From: Candidatus Desulfofervidus auxilii
GTDB lineage: Bacteria > Desulfobacterota > Desulfofervidia > Desulfofervidales > Desulfofervidaceae
Direction: 5' to 3'
Length of the DNA stretch: 64,000 bases
NCBI GenBank assembly: GCA_030262725.1
Contig: JAJSZS010000012.1
Coordinates: 1-64,000, forward strand
Part shown: in pieces, positions 42,836 to 53,562 of the stretch
How positions within the stretch are numbered: position 1 is the stretch's first letter
How the letters are laid out: the number at the start of each line of letters is the position of its first letter
The notes under the pieces: model-generated
The model's input: only the letters and a program-made list of their open reading frames with translations
Database searches by the model: none
What the model was told of the DNA's origin: nothing
Program-made: the position numbers and the translations under genes

Positions 42836-43481
42836 TTCCCTTTGTTTTTAATTCAACCCAGATAGGAAGAAGAGGACTATTTTTATATTTTAAAGCAAGT
42901 TGATACATTTTTATTGCTTTAAGAGGATTTTTCTTTTCAGCAAGAAGACCTAAATGGGCATAAGCCCAAGCTGAAAGAAAATGATTTTGCCATTTTTCAA
43001 CTATTGTTTTAAGTATTTTTTCTGCTTCTAACCAATGCTTATGATTGAGATAATATACAGCTAAAGAATAATAGACAAAAGGCAAAAGTGGATCTTCATC
43101 TTTTGCTTTTTGGATATAAGCCATATAAAAATTTAATTCTTTTTCAGGTTGCTTTTCTCTATAAAAATCGGCAAGACTTAGATTAGCAAATTTAGCTACT
43201 GGTGTATGAGTATCTGCAATCTGTATTAAAGTTTTTATTGCTTTTTCTTTTTCACCTTTTTTCAATAAATTCTGAGCTTGGGCATAAAGGAAAAAACCTT
43301 TTTCTTTTTTCTTCTCCCACCAAGCTTTTCCTAAAAAAAATGTTGAAACAATTAAAATACAAATAACGCTGACAATAATAATTTGTTTTAAATTTTCTTT
43401 TACATATTCAACTAAACGATTAGGCCAAGCAACAAATTCATCAACTATAACAGTTTTTTTCTTTTTAATCTTTGTAACCAT
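42813..43481 (-). CDS. Membrane-anchored TPR protein (YfgM-like)
   Basis: 222 residues: a basic cytoplasmic N terminus, one membrane helix (about 34-52), then periplasmic TPR-like repeats (AQNLLKKGEKEKAIKTL, YYSLAVYYLNHKHWLEAEKIL, AYAHLGLLAEKKNPLKAI). The layout resembles YfgM, an ancillary SecYEG-associated chaperone, but assignment is by architecture only. The ATG has no ribosome site; the promoter sits six bases upstream. Confidence 0.75.
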   Translation of the reverse strand: MVTKIKKKKTVIVDEFVAWPNRLVEYVKENLKQIIIVSVICILIVSTFFLGKAWWEKKKEKGFFLYAQAQNLLKKGEKEKAIKTLIQIADTHTPVAKFANLSLADFYREKQPEKELNFYMAYIQKAKDEDPLLPFVYYSLAVYYLNHKHWLEAEKILKTIVEKWQNHFLSAWAYAHLGLLAEKKNPLKAIKMYQLALKYKNSPLLPIWVELKTKGIIPQYTP

Positions 43482-43487
43482 GTTTTT

Positions 43488-43516
43488 TAGGTATCATACT
43501 CTAAAAAAAGGGTCAA
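43488..43516 (-). promoter_or_regulatory. Candidate leaderless promoter of the YfgM-like gene
   Basis: Minus strand TTGACC (43516-43511), 17 bases, TACCTA (43493-43488), six bases to ATG 43481. Confidence 0.55.
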
Positions 43517-43532
43517 GTTATATCAGGATCCT

Positions 43533-43561
43533 TTGACATACATTTCTGATTTTGCTAGATT
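43533..43561 (+). promoter_or_regulatory. Leaderless promoter of kdsA
   Basis: TTGACA (43533-43538), 17 bases, TAGATT (43556-43561), seven bases to ATG 43569. Predicted transcription start falls on the start codon; no ribosome site is present. Confidence 0.7.
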
Positions 43562-43568
43562 TAGATTG

Positions 43569-44390
43569 ATGGTAAAAAAAATAAAAGTAGCTAATTTTCA
43601 AGTTGGAGAAAGACCTTTTGTTTTAATTGCAGGACCTTGTGTAATTGAAGGAGAAGAAATTACTTTTCGTACCGCTACTTTTTTAAAGAATTTAACACAA
43701 CGGCTTAACATTCCTTTTATTTTTAAAAGTTCTTATGATAAGGCAAATCGCACCTCTATTCATAGTTATCGTGGGCCAGGTTTAAAAGAAGGATTAAGAA
43801 TTCTAAAAAATATAAAGGAAACATTAAATATCCCTGTAATTTCTGATGTGCATTGTATACGAGAGGTAGATTTAGCAGCACAAGTGCTTGATGTTATTCA
43901 AGTCCCTGCCTTTTTATGTCGCCAAACGGATTTAATTTTGGCAGTAGCTGAAACAGGTCTTCCAATTAATATAAAAAAAGGGCAATTTCTTGCACCTTGG
44001 GATGTAAGGTATATTATCGAAAAGATAGTTTCAAAGGGAAATGAAAATATATTACTTACTGAAAGAGGGACTTCCTTTGGTTATAACAATCTTGTAGTAG
44101 ATTTTCGTTCTTTAATAATTATGCGCTCATTTGGCTATCCAGTAGTATTTGATGCTACTCATAGTGTGCAGTTGCCTGGTGGTAAAGGAAGCTGTTCTGG
44201 AGGACAAAGAGAATTTGTACCATATCTAGCTAAAGCAGCAATAGCAATAGGTGTAGATGCCATTTTTATGGAAGTGCATGAAGCACCAGAAAAGGCATTA
44301 TGTGATGGCCCAAATGCTTTGCCTTTAAATCAAGTTGAAGATTTATTAAAGGTTTTAAAAAGCATTGAACAGGCAATTAAAAATGCTTGA
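43569..44390 (+). CDS. kdsA: 3-deoxy-8-phosphooctulonate synthase (KDO-8-P synthase)
   Basis: 273 residues from ATG 43569. Seen: LIAGPCVIEG, FKSSYDKANRTSIHSYRGPG, PAFLCRQTDLILA, FDATHSVQLPGG. It condenses phosphoenolpyruvate with arabinose-5-phosphate to make the KDO of LPS. The CRQTD segment has the cysteine (of IQVPAFLCRQTD) seen in KdsA; metal dependence depends on another early position, which I did not assign. The earlier in-frame TTG at 43533 is the -35 box, so it is rejected as start. The stop overlaps kdsC. Confidence 0.94.
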   Translation: MVKKIKVANFQVGERPFVLIAGPCVIEGEEITFRTATFLKNLTQRLNIPFIFKSSYDKANRTSIHSYRGPGLKEGLRILKNIKETLNIPVISDVHCIREVDLAAQVLDVIQVPAFLCRQTDLILAVAETGLPINIKKGQFLAPWDVRYIIEKIVSKGNENILLTERGTSFGYNNLVVDFRSLIIMRSFGYPVVFDATHSVQLPGGKGSCSGGQREFVPYLAKAAIAIGVDAIFMEVHEAPEKALCDGPNALPLNQVEDLLKVLKSIEQAIKNA

Positions 44391-44880
44391 TTATGAAAAA
44401 TTCCTTTTAAAATTAAAAAAAATTAAAATACTTATAACTGATGTAGATGGAGTATGGACACCTGGAACATTAGGTTATATTGAGGGTGGAGAAGAGATAA
44501 AATATTTCCATGTTCATGATGGGTATGGTTTAAAAATGCTTATAGAAAATGGTATAGAAGTAGTAGTTGTTTCCACTCGTTATTCTGATGCTGTACAAAA
44601 ACGTTGTCGAGAATTGGGCATTCAATCTGTTTTTCAAGGAATTCAAAATAAAGAAGAAATTTTAAACAAACTTTTAGAAAAATACACTCAGGAAGAAATT
44701 GGCGTTATAGGAGATGATATATTGGATTTACCTCTTTTTGCTAAAGCAGGAGTAAAATTTACAGTAGCTAATGCTGTACAGGCAGTAAAAGAAAAAGCCG
44801 ATTATATAACAGCTGCTTCTGGAGGAGCGGGTGCATTGCGAGAAATTGCTGAATTAATCTTGAGCACCCGCAAAGATTAG
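44383..44880 (+). CDS. kdsC: 3-deoxy-D-manno-octulosonate 8-phosphate phosphatase
   Basis: 165 residues, HAD fold without cap. Motif I TDVDGVWTPG (both catalytic aspartates), motif II VVVSTRYSDAV, motif IV GDDILDLPLF, and GGAGALREI at the C terminus, typical KdsC. It removes phosphate from KDO-8-phosphate, the next step after KdsA. ATG 44383 overlaps the kdsA stop. Confidence 0.93.
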   Translation: MLDYEKFLLKLKKIKILITDVDGVWTPGTLGYIEGGEEIKYFHVHDGYGLKMLIENGIEVVVVSTRYSDAVQKRCRELGIQSVFQGIQNKEEILNKLLEKYTQEEIGVIGDDILDLPLFAKAGVKFTVANAVQAVKEKADYITAASGGAGALREIAELILSTRKD

Positions 44881-44886
44881 ATTTTC

Positions 44887-44915
44887 TTTACATTTTTTAG
44901 CTCTAATGCTATATT
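44887..44915 (+). promoter_or_regulatory. Leaderless promoter of the lptCAB operon
   Basis: TTTACA (44887-44892), 17 bases, TATATT (44910-44915), six bases to ATG 44922. Both boxes match five of six consensus bases. It sits in the 41-base gap after kdsC; there is no ribosome site. Confidence 0.75.
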
Positions 44916-44921
44916 AGAATT

Positions 44922-45464
44922 ATGAAAAGTAAGTTCTGGTATTTTATAATTGGTGGTTTGTGTTTAAATATTCTTTTAATGGCAGGTATTTATCTCTTCA
45001 GCCGTTTAAATACATTACCTAAACAAAAGATAATACCTGTTACTTATCTTTCAAACATTACTTATACTCAAATAGAAAATGGAATAAAAACTTGGGAACT
45101 TAAAGCTCAAGAAGCAAGAATGATTGAAAATAAAAAAGTAGCTTTAAAAGAGATAAAATTAATATTTTTTTTAAAAGATGGAACACCTTTATATGTAAAG
45201 GCAAAAACAGGATGGCTTGATTTAAACACAAAAGATATGGAACTAAAAGGAAATGTTAAGCTTTGGCAAAATAATGGCTTTGTATTTTTAAGTGATTATC
45301 TTAAATATATGCAGGCACGTTCTGTTTTTTTTACTGAATCACCTGTAACGTTAGAAGGGAATGGAATGCAACTTATGGCTGATGGAATGAAATATTTTGT
45401 CAATACGAAAAAATGGATATTTTCTCCAAGAGTAAAGACTTGGTTAAACGAATGGTTAGGATAA
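44922..45464 (+). CDS. lptC: LPS export protein LptC
   Basis: 180 residues: one N-terminal membrane helix (about 6-25) and a periplasmic beta-jellyroll domain. Typical phrases: WELKAQEARMIENKKVALKEIKLIFF, GWLDLNTKDMELKGNVKLW. It links the LptBFG transporter to LptA. Position before lptA and lptB is standard. Its end overlaps lptA by 13 bases. Confidence 0.9.
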   Translation: MKSKFWYFIIGGLCLNILLMAGIYLFSRLNTLPKQKIIPVTYLSNITYTQIENGIKTWELKAQEARMIENKKVALKEIKLIFFLKDGTPLYVKAKTGWLDLNTKDMELKGNVKLWQNNGFVFLSDYLKYMQARSVFFTESPVTLEGNGMQLMADGMKYFVNTKKWIFSPRVKTWLNEWLG

Positions 45465-45952
45465 AAATATTATTTTTTATTGGATTAATTCTACTTTCTA
45501 CTTTTGTTTTAGCAGAAACTGAACCACTTTATATTGAATCTAATGCACTTGAAGTGGATCAGAAACAAAATATAGCTATTTTTAAAGGAAATGTAAAAGC
45601 AAAACAAAAAGATATGGAACTTCAAGCAGATATAATGAAAGTATTTTATACAACAGAAAAAGGAAAAAAGACAAATCAAGCAACCATTAAACGGATTGAA
45701 GCTGAAGGTAATGTAGTTATTACTCAAGGGGAAAGAAAAGCTTTTGGTGAAAAGGCTATTTTTTATCGTACAGAGGGAAAAATAGTGCTTGAAGGAAATG
45801 CAAAATTGACTGAAGGGGATAATTGGATTGAGGGTGATGAAATGGTTTTTTTACTTAAGGAGAATAAAACTATTATTAAAGGATTAAAACAGCCAGTAGA
45901 AGCAGTACTTTATCCTGAAAAGAAAGATGAGTCATATTTTGAAGGCAGATAA
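45452..45952 (+). CDS. lptA: LPS transport periplasmic protein LptA
   Basis: 166 residues from ATG 45452, giving a clean signal peptide ([20 protein letters not shown]). The OstA-like domain follows: [48 protein letters not shown]-like [12 protein letters not shown]. It forms the periplasmic bridge for LPS. A longer frame from 45413 would spoil the signal peptide. It overlaps lptB by 26 bases. Confidence 0.9.
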   Translation: MVRIKILFFIGLILLSTFVLAETEPLYIESNALEVDQKQNIAIFKGNVKAKQKDMELQADIMKVFYTTEKGKKTNQATIKRIEAEGNVVITQGERKAFGEKAIFYRTEGKIVLEGNAKLTEGDNWIEGDEMVFLLKENKTIIKGLKQPVEAVLYPEKKDESYFEGR

Positions 45953-46652
45953 TTTAACGAAAATTTATCGGGGACGTAAAGTAGTAGATGCTCTTTCTCT
46001 CTTTGTGCACTCAGGAGAAGTAGTGGGTCTTTTAGGACCAAATGGTGCAGGAAAAACTACTACTTTTTACATGATTGTAGGCTTAACTAAACCAGATAAT
46101 GGTCGAGTTATTTTGGATAATGAAGATATTACCAATGAACCTATGTATAAGCGTGCAAGAAAAGGAATTAACTATTTACCTCAAGAAGCTTCAATATTTC
46201 GAAAAATGACTGTATCAGAAAATATTTTAGCTATTCTTGAAACACTTGAGATTTCTCAACAAGAAAGACAGAAAAGATTACAAAGTTTACTTAAAGAACT
46301 ACGTTTAGAACATTTGGCACAAAATCAAGCTTCTACCCTCTCTGGAGGTGAAAGAAGGCGGGTAGAAATTACAAGGGCTTTGGTAACCTCTCCACTTTTT
46401 ATGATTTTAGATGAACCATTTGCTGGTATTGATCCCATTGCTGTTAGTGAAATTAAAGAAATTGTTTTACGTTTAAAACAACGTGGAATAGGTGTGCTTA
46501 TTTCTGATCATAATGTACGGGAGACTTTAAAAGTTTGTGATCGTGCTTATATTTTAAATGAGGGAAAAGTTTTAGAAAGTGGTACACCAGTAGAAATTGT
46601 CAATAGTCCATTAGCGCGAGAATTTTATTTAGGAGAGGACTTTGCTCTTTAG
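45927..46652 (+). CDS. lptB: LPS export ABC ATPase LptB
   Basis: 241 residues. Walker [13 protein letters not shown]-loop YLPQEASIF, signature [15 protein letters not shown], Walker [14 protein letters not shown], and H-loop [10 protein letters not shown]. It powers LPS extraction from the inner membrane with LptFG (not in the window). It is followed after nine bases by rpoN, a classical order in proteobacteria. Confidence 0.95.
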   Translation: MSHILKADNLTKIYRGRKVVDALSLFVHSGEVVGLLGPNGAGKTTTFYMIVGLTKPDNGRVILDNEDITNEPMYKRARKGINYLPQEASIFRKMTVSENILAILETLEISQQERQKRLQSLLKELRLEHLAQNQASTLSGGERRRVEITRALVTSPLFMILDEPFAGIDPIAVSEIKEIVLRLKQRGIGVLISDHNVRETLKVCDRAYILNEGKVLESGTPVEIVNSPLAREFYLGEDFAL

Positions 46653-46661
46653 GAGGATCCA

Positions 46662-48044
46662 ATGGAACTAAAACAGGAAATGCGCATAACACAGCAACTA
46701 GTGATGACTCCTCAATTACAACAGGCAATTAAATTGCTTCAACTTTCTCGTATTGAGTTGTTAAATGTAATAAAGCATGAAATGGAAACAAATCCTGTTT
46801 TGGAAGAAGAATTTGAAATTGTAGAACAGACAAAAAAAATATCAGAAAAAGAACAAGAAATTAAAGAACTTCTTAAATTTATTTGGGAACAATATGATCA
46901 AGATGGACAGAGAGAAATAAATTGGTGGGAAAGAGAAGAAAAAGAAGAAATAAATTGGGAAAATTTTGTCACAAAAAGTCCCTCTCTTACCCAACATCTT
47001 CTTTGGCAATTACAACTTTCCTCTCTTTCAAAAAAAGAAAGACATATTGCTCGCTTTATTATTGGAAACTTAAATGAAAATGGCTATTTAACAGTTCCTT
47101 TAGAAGAAATCGCTTTACAAGCCGAAGTTACTATAGCTCAAGTAGAAGCAGTGTTAAAAAAGGTTCAGGAATTTGATCCAATAGGAGTAGCAGCACGTGA
47201 TTTAAAAGAGTGTTTATTAATCCAAGTAAAACATTATGGCATTAATAATCCATTAGTAGAATTAATCATTAATAATTATTTGCATTTTCTTGAAAAGAAA
47301 GATTTAAAAGGTATTTCTTCTGCCTTAAAACTACCTTTAGAAAAGGTAAAAGAAGCCGTAGAAATTATTTTACAACTTGAGCCTAAACCAGGTAGACAAT
47401 ATAGTAGTGAAACTCCTATTTATATTGTACCAGATCTTTATGTATTTAAAGTAGAAGATGATTATATTGTGGTATTAAATGATGAAGGATTTCCACGTTT
47501 ACGAATAAATGGATACTATAAGCAACTTTTAGAACAGAATAATTTATCAGAAAAAGTAAAAGATTTTATTCAAACTAAATTAAGGTCTGCAGCTTGGTTA
47601 CTTAAAAGTTTACATCAGCGAGAAAGAACTTTATATAAAGTAGCATGTAGCATTTTTAAATTTCAACGAGAATTTTTAGAAAAAGGCATTGAATATTTGC
47701 GACCATTAGTATTAAGAGATGTAGCTGAGGATGTAGGTGTACATGAATCTACAGTTAGTCGTGTAACAGCAAATAAATATGCTCAAACTCCTCATGGTTT
47801 ATTTGAACTAAAATTCTTTTTTAATTCAGGGATCAATGCTGATACAGGTGCATTGGCTACTGAAAGCATTAAAGCCAAAATTAGAGAAATTATTGCCTTA
47901 GAAGATCCAAATAAACCTTATAGTGATGAGCGTATTGCAGCTATTTTAAAAGAACAAGGCATAAATATTGCGCGACGCACAGTTGCTAAATATCGTGAAG
48001 CTATGGGAATTTTGCCATCTCATCAGAGAAAAAGGCTTCTATAA
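46662..48044 (+). CDS. rpoN: RNA polymerase sigma-54 factor
   Basis: 460 residues. Region I (MELKQEMRITQQLVMTPQLQQAIKLLQLS), core-binding region, HTH (VAEDVGVHESTVSRVTANKYAQTPHG) and the RpoN box ARRTVAKYRE near the C terminus. It needs enhancer-binding proteins; none is encoded in the window. AGGAGG precedes the ATG. Confidence 0.96.
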   Translation: MELKQEMRITQQLVMTPQLQQAIKLLQLSRIELLNVIKHEMETNPVLEEEFEIVEQTKKISEKEQEIKELLKFIWEQYDQDGQREINWWEREEKEEINWENFVTKSPSLTQHLLWQLQLSSLSKKERHIARFIIGNLNENGYLTVPLEEIALQAEVTIAQVEAVLKKVQEFDPIGVAARDLKECLLIQVKHYGINNPLVELIINNYLHFLEKKDLKGISSALKLPLEKVKEAVEIILQLEPKPGRQYSSETPIYIVPDLYVFKVEDDYIVVLNDEGFPRLRINGYYKQLLEQNNLSEKVKDFIQTKLRSAAWLLKSLHQRERTLYKVACSIFKFQREFLEKGIEYLRPLVLRDVAEDVGVHESTVSRVTANKYAQTPHGLFELKFFFNSGINADTGALATESIKAKIREIIALEDPNKPYSDERIAAILKEQGINIARRTVAKYREAMGILPSHQRKRLL

Positions 48045-48056
48045 ATGGAGGAAAAA

Positions 48057-48563
48057 ATGCAAATTTCAGTAACTTTTCGAAATATTAAACCTTCAGAAGG
48101 TATTAAAAATTATGCTGAAAAGAAAATAGGACGTCTAAAACGTTTTTTAAATACAGAAAATCTTGAAGCCAATCTTGTTCTTTCAATTGAAAAATTTCGT
48201 CATATTGCTGAATTAAATGTATGGGCTGATGGTGAACAACTCTATGGGCGTGAGGAGGCAGAAGATACTTATGCAGCTATTGACACCGTTGTGGATAAAA
48301 TTGAAAGGCAAATTGAAAAAAGGAAAATAAAGTATAGAAAAGGTGAAATTAGAGTGTCTAAACCAACAGAAGAAGTAGAAACGCCTAAAATAATAAAAAG
48401 TAATCGTTTTCAGTCTAAGCCAATGGATATAGAAGAAGCGTTAAAACAGTTAGAATTATCAGGTGAAGATTTAATTGTTTTTCTCAATGCTGAAACCAGA
48501 AATGTCAATGTACTTTATCGACAGAAGGATGGTACTTATGAATTAATTGAAGCAAATGTCTGA
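48057..48563 (+). CDS. hpf: Ribosome hibernation promoting factor, long form
   Basis: 168 residues from ATG 48057 (GGAGG seven bases upstream). The N-terminal HPF/YfiA domain (VTFRNIKPSEGIKNYAEKKIGRL, EDTYAAIDTVVDKIERQI) is followed by a linker and the C-terminal dimerisation domain (SKPMDIEEALKQLELSGEDLIVFLN). The long form forms 100S ribosome dimers in slow growth. It overlaps rapZ by 8 bases. Confidence 0.93.
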   Translation: MQISVTFRNIKPSEGIKNYAEKKIGRLKRFLNTENLEANLVLSIEKFRHIAELNVWADGEQLYGREEAEDTYAAIDTVVDKIERQIEKRKIKYRKGEIRVSKPTEEVETPKIIKSNRFQSKPMDIEEALKQLELSGEDLIVFLNAETRNVNVLYRQKDGTYELIEANV

Positions 48564-49440
48564 ATCTTTTTTCCCTTTAAAATTGGTCATTATTACTGGT
48601 ACTTCTGGAGGAGGAAAAAGCACAGCTTTAAAGACCTTTGAAGATTTAGGTTTTTTTTGTGTAGATAATCTTCCTCCCCCTCTTTTACCTAAATTTTTGG
48701 AATTAGCACAAAAGAGTCGAGTAGAAAGAATTGCATTAGTAATGGATGTTAGAGAAAGAGAATTTAGGGAAGAAGGTAATCAAGTACTACAAAAGTTAAT
48801 ACAAATTGGTTATAAACCAGAGATTTTATTTTTTGATGCTCAGGATGATGTTTTGTTACGAAGATTTAAAGAGACTAGAAGAAAACACCCACTTGCTCAG
48901 GAAGGTAAAACGTTAGCAGAAAGTATTGGAGAAGAAAGAAAATACTTAAATTCTATTAGACAGATGGCTACTCAAGTAGTTGATACCTCTTTTTTCAGTG
49001 TCCATGATTTAAAAAGATGGATAGAAGCTAGATATGCAAAAGCCATTTCACGTCAAATGCAGGTACAAATAATCTCCTTTGGTTTTAAATTTGGAATTCC
49101 ATCAGAAGCAGATCTTGTATTTGATGTACGTTTTTTACCAAATCCTCATTTTGTCCCAGAATTAAGACCTCTTAATGGAAGAAGTGAAGCTATAAAAAAT
49201 TTTTTTAAAAATGATATGCTTTTGAAAAAATTTATGGAAAAGTTATTGGATATGCTCAAGTTTCTCTTGCCTTTTTACCAATATGAAGGTAAACATTATT
49301 TAAATATTGCTATTGGTTGTACAGGAGGAAGACACCGTTCAGTATTTGTAGCTGAAAAATTATTAGAAATGCTTAAAAATAGTTTTTCAAAAAAGGATTA
49401 TCGCTTTTCTTTAATTCATAGAGATATTGAGGCACAATAA
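48556..49440 (+). CDS. rapZ: RapZ-family nucleotide-binding protein
   Basis: 294 residues. Walker A TGTSGGGKSTALKTFEDLGF, DNLPPPLLPKF, FFDAQDDVLLRRFKETRRKHPL and the C-terminal IGCTGGRHRSVFVAE domain. In E. coli RapZ controls amino-sugar synthesis via RNase E and small RNAs; in other bacteria the role is less clear. ATG 48556 preferred to a TTG at 48547. The stop overlaps the next start by one base. Confidence 0.93.
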   Translation: MSESFFPLKLVIITGTSGGGKSTALKTFEDLGFFCVDNLPPPLLPKFLELAQKSRVERIALVMDVREREFREEGNQVLQKLIQIGYKPEILFFDAQDDVLLRRFKETRRKHPLAQEGKTLAESIGEERKYLNSIRQMATQVVDTSFFSVHDLKRWIEARYAKAISRQMQVQIISFGFKFGIPSEADLVFDVRFLPNPHFVPELRPLNGRSEAIKNFFKNDMLLKKFMEKLLDMLKFLLPFYQYEGKHYLNIAIGCTGGRHRSVFVAEKLLEMLKNSFSKKDYRFSLIHRDIEAQ

Positions 49441-49831
49441 TGGTTGGTATTGTACTTGTAACTCATTGCAATTTAGGTAAAGCTTTGATAGAGGCTGCTC
49501 GTTTTATCAGTGGTAATTTAAGAAGAGTAAAAGCTGTTAGTGTTCAAGATGAAGGAATAGAAGATTTAAGAACAACTATTGCAAAAGCAATTGAAGCTGT
49601 AGATGAAGGTGATGGTGTATTAATCTTAACAGATATGTTTGGAGGTACTCCTTCAAATTTAAGTTTTTCCTTTCTTGAACCTGGGAAAAGGGAAGTTATT
49701 ACTGGAGTTAACTTGCCTATGCTTTTAAGTGCTATTAACAAACAAGACAGTGATCTAAAAACTCTTGCTGCTTTTGTTAAACAAAAAGCTATTAGTTCTA
49801 TTATTCATGCTACTGAAGAATTAAATCAGTA

Positions 49832-49832
<1 letters not shown>
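49440..49832 (+). CDS. PTS EIIA-Man-type protein
   Basis: 130 residues of the mannose-family EIIA fold. Phosphorylated His9 in LVTHCNLG, and LTDMFGGTPSNLSFSF. No EIIB, EIIC, HPr or EI gene follows in this window, so it is likely regulatory rather than a sugar importer. Its place after rapZ in the rpoN cluster is common in delta-type proteobacteria. It overlaps rapZ and rimI by one base each. Confidence 0.88.
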
Positions 49833-51306
<1,474 letters not shown>

Positions 51307-51319
51307 AGGGAGGTGAATT

Positions 51320-52522
51320 ATGCTTTATATTAATGAAATAGATATTAAAGAAAAGCGTTTATTTATCCGTGTGGATTGTAATGTCCCTTTAGATAATAAT
51401 TTAAATATTACGGATGATACTCGTATTAGAAGAATTTTGCCTACGATTAATTATGCACTTGATGAACATGCTATGATAATCCTTGCCTCTCATCTTGGAC
51501 GTCCGAAAGGGAAAAGGATACCAGAAATGAGTCTTGCTCCGGTAGCAAAAAGATTAAGCCGACTTTTGCATAAAGAAGTAAAACTTGCACCTGATTGTGT
51601 GGGAGAAGATGTAAAAAAGATGGTGGAAGCTATGAAACCAGGGGATGTAATTTTTTTAGAAAATTTAAGATTTCATCCTGGTGAAACAGAAAATGATCCA
51701 GAGTTTGCTAAAGAATTAGCTAGTTTAGCTGATATTTATATTAATGATGCATTTGCAGTTGCTCACCGAGCTCATGCTTCTGTAGTAGGGATAACTAAAT
51801 ATACAGAGTTGTGTGCGGCTGGATTTCTTATGAAAGATGAATTGACTTATTTTTACCGGGCAATGGAAGACCCTGCTAGACCTTTAGTGGCAGTAATTGG
51901 TGGAAGTAAAGTTTCTAGTAAGCTTGAAGCTTTAGAAAATCTATTAAAAAAAGTAGATAAATTAATCATTGGTGGGGCTATGGCTAATACATTTTTAAGG
52001 GCATTAGGCTATGAAGTAGGCAATTCTTTTGTTGAAGAAGATTTGTTTGATGTAGCAAAAAGATTAGTAAAAACAGCAAAATTAAATGGTATAAAACTTT
52101 ATCTGCCAGTAGATTGTGTTGTAGCTGAAGCTATTGAACCTAATGCAGAAACAAAGATTACAACTATCCAAGAAGTTCCTAAAAAGTGGTATATTTTAGA
52201 TATTGGCCCTGCTACTACTACCCTTTTTGGAGAAGCATTACAAAATGCCAAAACTATTATTTGGAATGGCCCTTTAGGAGCATTTGAAATGGATGCTTTT
52301 AGTAGGGGTACAATGGCTATGATACATCACATTACTAATACTTATGCCTTGACAATCGTAGGCGGTGGAGATACAGATGTAGCAATTCATAAAGCAGGTG
52401 CATGGGACAAATTTTCATATATTTCTACTGGTGGAGGGGCTTTTTTGGAATTGTTAGAAGGAAAAGTATTACCAGGTATAGCTGCTTTGGAAGAATGTGC
52501 AAGGAAGGTAAAAAGTGAATAG
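51320..52522 (+). CDS. pgk: Phosphoglycerate kinase
   Basis: 400 residues. [73 protein letters not shown] and GGGDTDVAI mark both lobes and the nucleotide site. It makes ATP from 1,3-bisphosphoglycerate, or the reverse for gluconeogenesis. GGGAGGTG site before ATG. Overlaps tpiA by 8 bases. Confidence 0.97.
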   Translation: MLYINEIDIKEKRLFIRVDCNVPLDNNLNITDDTRIRRILPTINYALDEHAMIILASHLGRPKGKRIPEMSLAPVAKRLSRLLHKEVKLAPDCVGEDVKKMVEAMKPGDVIFLENLRFHPGETENDPEFAKELASLADIYINDAFAVAHRAHASVVGITKYTELCAAGFLMKDELTYFYRAMEDPARPLVAVIGGSKVSSKLEALENLLKKVDKLIIGGAMANTFLRALGYEVGNSFVEEDLFDVAKRLVKTAKLNGIKLYLPVDCVVAEAIEPNAETKITTIQEVPKKWYILDIGPATTTLFGEALQNAKTIIWNGPLGAFEMDAFSRGTMAMIHHITNTYALTIVGGGDTDVAIHKAGAWDKFSYISTGGGAFLELLEGKVLPGIAALEECARKVKSE

Positions 52523-53267
52523 GACTCCTTTAATTGCTGGTAACTGGAAAATGTATAAAACAGTTTCTGAAGCTTTAACATGGGCAAAGGCTGTTTTACC
52601 ATATTTGCCTAATCCAGATGAAACTGAAGTAGCTGTTGCTCCTTCTTTTACTGCTCTTTATCCATTAGCTGAATTTTTAAAAGAAAGCCATTTAAAATTA
52701 GCAGCACAGGATGTCTTTTGGGAAAAAGAAGGAGCATATACTGGAGAGGTTTCTCCAACAATGTTAAAAGATATTGGTTGTGAGTATGTTATTATTGGTC
52801 ATTCTGAAAGAAGACAATATTTTGGAGAAACAGATGAAATAGTAGCAAAAAAGGTAAAAGCAGCTTTTACCTATGGTTTAAAACCTATTTTATGTATAGG
52901 TGAAAGGTTGGAAGAAAGAGAAAAAGGAGAAACTTTTTCTGTAGTTAAAAGACAATTATTTAAAGCTTTAACAGATATAGAAAAAATTGATACTTTAGTA
53001 ATTGCTTATGAACCTGTTTGGGCTATTGGTACTGGTAAAACAGCACTACCTGCTCAAGCTCAAGAAGTACATGCCTATTTGCGTCAATTAATAGCAGAAA
53101 AATGGGGAGAAAATGCAAATAATATACGTATTCTTTATGGTGGAAGTGTAAAACCTGAAAATATAAAAGCACTTATGGCAGAAGATGACATTGATGGTGT
53201 TTTAGTAGGTGGGGCTAGTTTAATAGCAGATAGTTTTATTAAAATTATGTGTTATGGGGTAAGATAA
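52515..53267 (+). CDS. tpiA: Triosephosphate isomerase
   Basis: 250 residues. GNWKMYKT start, catalytic histidine in [12 protein letters not shown], catalytic glutamate in [11 protein letters not shown], phosphate loop YGGSVKPEN and [12 protein letters not shown] start inside the end of pgk, with an AAGGAAGG site upstream. One base separates it from secG. Confidence 0.96.
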   Translation: MNRTPLIAGNWKMYKTVSEALTWAKAVLPYLPNPDETEVAVAPSFTALYPLAEFLKESHLKLAAQDVFWEKEGAYTGEVSPTMLKDIGCEYVIIGHSERRQYFGETDEIVAKKVKAAFTYGLKPILCIGERLEEREKGETFSVVKRQLFKALTDIEKIDTLVIAYEPVWAIGTGKTALPAQAQEVHAYLRQLIAEKWGENANNIRILYGGSVKPENIKALMAEDDIDGVLVGGASLIADSFIKIMCYGVR

Positions 53268-53268
53268 A

Positions 53269-53562
53269 ATGTTTACAGTTTTGATAATTTTACATATTTT
53301 AATTTGTTTAAGCTTAATTTTTATTATTCTACTTCAACGGGGACGTGGAGCAGAGATGGGAGTAACATTTGGTGGAGTTAGCCAAACTTTATTTGGGCCT
53401 GGTGGTTCAATGGATTTTCTCAATAAAGTAACTACTATTTTAGCAATTCTTTTCTTTATTACTTCTCTTTCCCTCAGTTATTTAGCAGCAAAAAAACAAA
53501 TAAGTCCTATAGAAAAACCACCAATAAGCCAAAATGTACAAACAGAAAAAACTAAAGATTAA
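53269..53562 (+). CDS. secG: Preprotein translocase subunit SecG
   Basis: 97 residues, two membrane helices. [27 protein letters not shown] is the conserved SecG loop. It is an accessory subunit of the SecYEG channel. It closes the plus-strand housekeeping series and overlaps the convergent trmFO gene by 11 bases. Confidence 0.92.
   Translation: MFTVLIILHILICLSLIFIILLQRGRGAEMGVTFGGVSQTLFGPGGSMDFLNKVTTILAILFFITSLSLSYLAAKKQISPIEKPPISQNVQTEKTKD

Noticed and set aside
43533-43568. Upstream TTG start for kdsA
   Set aside because: The TTG is the first three bases of a consensus TTGACA -35 box; the ATG at 43569 matches the usual protein start.
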